DNA from: an uncultured Dorea sp.
Lineage (GTDB): Bacteria > Bacillota > Clostridia > Lachnospirales > Lachnospiraceae
DNA length: 64,000 bases
Reading direction: 5' to 3'
Assembly: GCA_910584615.1 (NCBI GenBank)
Contig: CAJUAM010000011.1
Span: 1 to 64,000 of the forward strand
Positions within the stretch are counted from its first letter, which is position 1, and the number at the start of each line of letters is the position of its first letter. The notes beneath the pieces were generated by a model. It ran no database searches and had not been told where the DNA came from. It saw only the letters and a list, made by a program, of their open reading frames with translations. Both the position numbers and the translations under genes were made by a program. Positions 61,973 to 64,000 of this stretch are shown in pieces.

Positions 61973-63022
61973 TTAAACTTGTATGATATGATGACCTGCT
62001 GCTTTTAAAAGCCGGTTCATAACTGCATTCCCAATGCCGTCTCCCGAAAAAGCTTCACTCAGGATACAATCTACATCTTCCTCATCAAATTCCCGCAGAA
62101 CCGCATAAAGATGATTCGCAATGGTTGTTTCATCCTGCCTTGTTCCGATGCATTTTACAACTCCGTTCAAATAGGCCCCGATCGATTCTTGTGTTCCTAT
62201 GATACCGACACGGTTCCCTTTCTGTATGTTTTCATCGGCTATCCGGTTAATCTCCTTTACAACTGCCTCCCCATCACCTTCCACAACACAGAGTTTTGCT
62301 TTCGGAGCATAATGGCGGTATTTCATTCCCGGAGCCTTGGGAGGATCTCCCCCCTCTTCATCAAGCAGCGCATTATCTACCGTTACTTCTCCTAAAAGCT
62401 CCTCTAGCATCTCTTTTGTAACAGCTCCCGGTCTCAGGATCATAGGCGGTGTGACCGATATGTCAAGGATCGTAGATTCTAAACCAATCTCCACCGTTCC
62501 CCCATCCAAAATCATCTCTATCTTTCCTTCCATATCCTCTTTTACATGCTCTGCCTTTGTAGGACTTGGCCGTCCAGACGTGTTAGCGCTGGGAGCTGCT
62601 ATATAGCCCCCGCCTGCCTCTATCAGCGCACAGGCAACCTTGTGAGACGGCATTCGTACTGCCACGGTATCCAGACCGCCTGTCGTGCCATAGGGCACAA
62701 CACTGCTCTTATTAAATATCATGGTAAGCGGTCCCGGCCAGTACCTTTCAGCAACAGTACGCGCCGCGTCAGGAATATCACGAACAATTTTTTCAAGCGC
62801 TTCCATATCCGCAATATGAACGATCAAAGGATTATCCGACGGTCTTCCTTTCGCGGCATATATCTTTTTCGCGGCATTTTCATTTAATGCATCTGCGCCC
62901 AGACCATACACTGTCTCTGTCGGAAATGCCACAAGTCCGCCTTCCCGCAATATATTACCGGCTTTTTTAATAATATCGCTATTCAATTGTCGATCATTGA
63001 TTTTATTTATTATTGTCTTCAT
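61973..63022 (-). CDS. ywlC: threonylcarbamoyl-AMP synthase (YwlC/Sua5 type)
   Basis: The 349-residue protein makes threonylcarbamoyl-AMP for t6A37 in ANN-decoding tRNAs. It has the YrdC domain (GGLVAFPTETVYGLGADAL, AAKGRPSDNPLIVHI, APSANTSGRPSPTKAEHV) and a C-terminal Sua5 domain after APGMKYRHYAPKAKL. No Shine-Dalgarno precedes the ATG at 63022; a promoter -10 ends seven bases upstream, so the mRNA may be leaderless. The N-terminus fits the family, so the start is likely right. Confidence 0.94.
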   Translation of the reverse strand: MKTIINKINDRQLNSDIIKKAGNILREGGLVAFPTETVYGLGADALNENAAKKIYAAKGRPSDNPLIVHIADMEALEKIVRDIPDAARTVAERYWPGPLTMIFNKSSVVPYGTTGGLDTVAVRMPSHKVACALIEAGGGYIAAPSANTSGRPSPTKAEHVKEDMEGKIEMILDGGTVEIGLESTILDISVTPPMILRPGAVTKEMLEELLGEVTVDNALLDEEGGDPPKAPGMKYRHYAPKAKLCVVEGDGEAVVKEINRIADENIQKGNRVGIIGTQESIGAYLNGVVKCIGTRQDETTIANHLYAVLREFDEEDVDCILSEAFSGDGIGNAVMNRLLKAAGHHIIQV

Positions 63023-63029
63023 GTGTTTT

Positions 63030-63058
63030 ATTATACTACACTCTAAAAACTCCTACAA
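63030..63058 (-). promoter_or_regulatory. promoter adjoining the ywlC start
   Basis: TTGTAG at 63053-63058, a 17-bp spacer and TATAAT at 63030-63035 on the minus strand. The -10 ends seven bases before the ATG, placing the expected transcription start at or next to the start codon. Confidence 0.6.
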
Positions 63059-63059
63059 G

Positions 63060-63794
63060 TTAAGACTTTTTAGATTTATCATCTGATTTTTTATCCGGTT
63101 TATCCTTTGGAAATTCCTTTCCAATAATTTCCAGTATTCCTTTACAGATTGCCTCAGATATCTTATCTTGATATTCTTCATTACACAGATTATTTGCATC
63201 CTCTGGGTTCGACAGAAAACCACATTCTACAATGATCGTCGGTACCTCTGTCCTTTTTAGCAGATAATACGTATTATTGGCCTTTGCCTCCCTTGTATTA
63301 TCTTCGTCAACGGCAAGAAGCGCATTCTGCATGATCTTCGCAGCTTTTTCCCCATCCGAAGACTCGGAATAATAAAACACCTGCGCTCCATGGACCACTG
63401 CATCCTGATAACTGTTCTGATGGATACTCACTGCAAGCTGCGGCGCTTCTTCATTGATGATCCTAACCCGTTCCTTCATATCTGCGGCTTTTGTTCCTGT
63501 ACTTCCTTCTCCGGCTAACATTGCATCTTCTTCTCTTGTCATAACAACTTTGATCTTTGCTTTTTTTAATATTTTTTCAACTTTTTTCGCGATCTCAAGA
63601 TTGATCTCCTTTTCAACCACATCTTTCACACCCACTTTTCCGGGATCCCCTCCCCCGTGTCCGGCATCGAGAACCACCGTATTCTTTCGGATAGTCACTT
63701 TGGAGGAAGATACTTGTTCCTCCAGATTCCTGTTCAGCACAGCAAGACCGGCAATTAAAAAAAGCATTACAACCAGTTCTATTTTTTTCTTCAA
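63060..63794 (-). CDS. N-acetylmuramoyl-L-alanine amidase (CwlD-like)
   Basis: The 244-residue Amidase_3 enzyme has an N-terminal membrane or signal segment (IELVVMLFLIAGLAVL), zinc ligands in VLDAGHGGGDPG, EKEINLEIA and VSIHQNSYQD, and the catalytic Glu in PTIIVECGFLSNPED. The tail is Lys/Asp-rich. CwlD proteins start cortex muramic-lactam formation in spores. The start is TTG at 63794 with TGGAGG eight bases upstream; that site lies in a hairpin. Confidence 0.9.
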   Translation of the reverse strand: MKKKIELVVMLFLIAGLAVLNRNLEEQVSSSKVTIRKNTVVLDAGHGGGDPGKVGVKDVVEKEINLEIAKKVEKILKKAKIKVVMTREEDAMLAGEGSTGTKAADMKERVRIINEEAPQLAVSIHQNSYQDAVVHGAQVFYYSESSDGEKAAKIMQNALLAVDEDNTREAKANNTYYLLKRTEVPTIIVECGFLSNPEDANNLCNEEYQDKISEAICKGILEIIGKEFPKDKPDKKSDDKSKKS

Positions 63795-63802
63795 AAAAAA
63801 TA

Positions 63803-63845
63803 CCTCCAGACAGTCTATATTAATCTAATATATGACTGTCGGAGG
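63803..63845 (-). promoter_or_regulatory. stem-loop covering the amidase ribosome site
   Basis: CCTCC at 63803-63807 is complementary to GGAGG at 63841-63845, and GACAGTC-TATATTA pairs with TAATATA-GACTGTC between them, with single-base bulges and a 3-nt loop. On the minus-strand mRNA the Shine-Dalgarno GGAGG would be paired with an upstream CCUCC. Confidence 0.65.
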
Positions 63846-63861
63846 CAATTTATTTAGTTAG

Positions 63862-64000
63862 TTAATTTACATATTGCTGAATCAGCGGCCAGACATCTGG
63901 CGACTCCTGCCCCAGCGCCCATGCGGCACTTCCCGCAAGCTTATACTCTTTCATGAGCTTTAATTTCGGTTCCAGTGATTTCACATCCTCAAGCCAGATC
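63862..64000 (-). CDS. GH18 family protein, C-terminal end (partial)
   Basis: The last 45 codons of a gene that continues beyond the window. The visible end reads WLEDVKSLEPKLKLMKEYK followed by LAGSAAWALGQESPDVW, which is the last strand and helix of a GH18 chitinase-like barrel of the type found in spore-cortex-lytic proteins such as SleL/YaaH. It lies upstream of the CwlD-like amidase, so both may act on spore peptidoglycan. Confidence 0.75.
   Translation of the reverse strand, partial: IWLEDVKSLEPKLKLMKEYKLAGSAAWALGQESPDVWPLIQQYVN

Noticed and set aside
1..64000. tRNA, rRNA, prophage or complete insertion sequence
   Set aside because: I saw no cloverleaf, rRNA-like sequence, phage structural gene, DDE/HUH transposase or matching terminal repeats; a covariance-model scan would be the decisive test for small RNAs.

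Overview
The window reads as chromosome of a low-to-mid GC, spore-forming Clostridia, most like a gut Lachnospiraceae (the genus is a guess). The signs are BofA and CotS-type sporulation proteins, an archaeal-type prolyl-tRNA synthetase under a T-box, a YaaT/RicT gene beside holB and rsmI, a monoderm Tad pilus locus carrying DUF6382 and DUF5702 proteins, and strong Shine-Dalgarno sites. Almost all genes lie on the minus strand. Plus-strand exceptions are a TSCPD protein, a murG, an orphan histidine kinase and a phosphopantetheinyl transferase. I see no rRNA, tRNA, CRISPR array, prophage or intact insertion sequence.

Layout. 1-6.5 kb: rqcP, hup, phosphoglucomutase, a CotS-like kinase, cca and proS. 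6.6-6.9 kb: a proline T-box leader with its promoter. 6.9-12.2 kb: glycogen branching enzyme and a 1068-residue TPR/acidic-repeat protein ending in a decayed CbxX/SpoVK-type AAA domain. 12.2-12.7 kb: a small, well-formed transcription unit for a 31-residue peptide. 12.8-15.3 kb: an ECF-type sigma factor and a membrane-anchored beta-propeller protein. 15.5-25.6 kb: a sugar catabolic cluster (IclR regulator, FucI/AraA-like isomerase, RbsABC-type transporter, aldo/keto reductase, mannose-6-phosphate-isomerase-like cupin, DhaK, DhaL). 25.9-30.6 kb: an aconitase-family hydratase, a CdaR-type regulator and an orphan MsmK-type ATPase. 30.8-39.3 kb: housekeeping genes (rsmI, trmN-like, ricT, holB, decarboxylase, pgi, mtnN).

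39.4-44.7 kb is accessory: an Rpn-type PD-(D/E)XK protein with a VTEQ repeat tail, a small secreted protein, and a sigma/anti-sigma pair separated by a convergent murG. 44.8-47.7 kb has a soluble histidine kinase, a rhomboid protease and a D,D-carboxypeptidase. 47.8-56.1 kb is a ten-gene Tad/Flp pilus operon with many overlapping genes, one promoter and a candidate operator. 56.4-59.6 kb is a polar amino-acid ABC operon that includes a DUF169 protein. 59.8-64 kb holds a PPTase, bofA, dCMP deaminase, upp, ywlC, a cwlD-like amidase and the end of a GH18 gene.

The best leads are: a 28-bp inverted repeat (26/28) across the start region of the large TadE-like pseudopilin gene, which could be an invertible switch or a start-site-sequestering hairpin; a hairpin that would bury the Shine-Dalgarno of the amidase gene; a possibly leaderless ywlC; the small peptide unit at 12.3-12.7 kb; the degenerate AAA protein; and the sugar cluster that joins a DhaKL kinase to an unusual pair of isomerase-like proteins.
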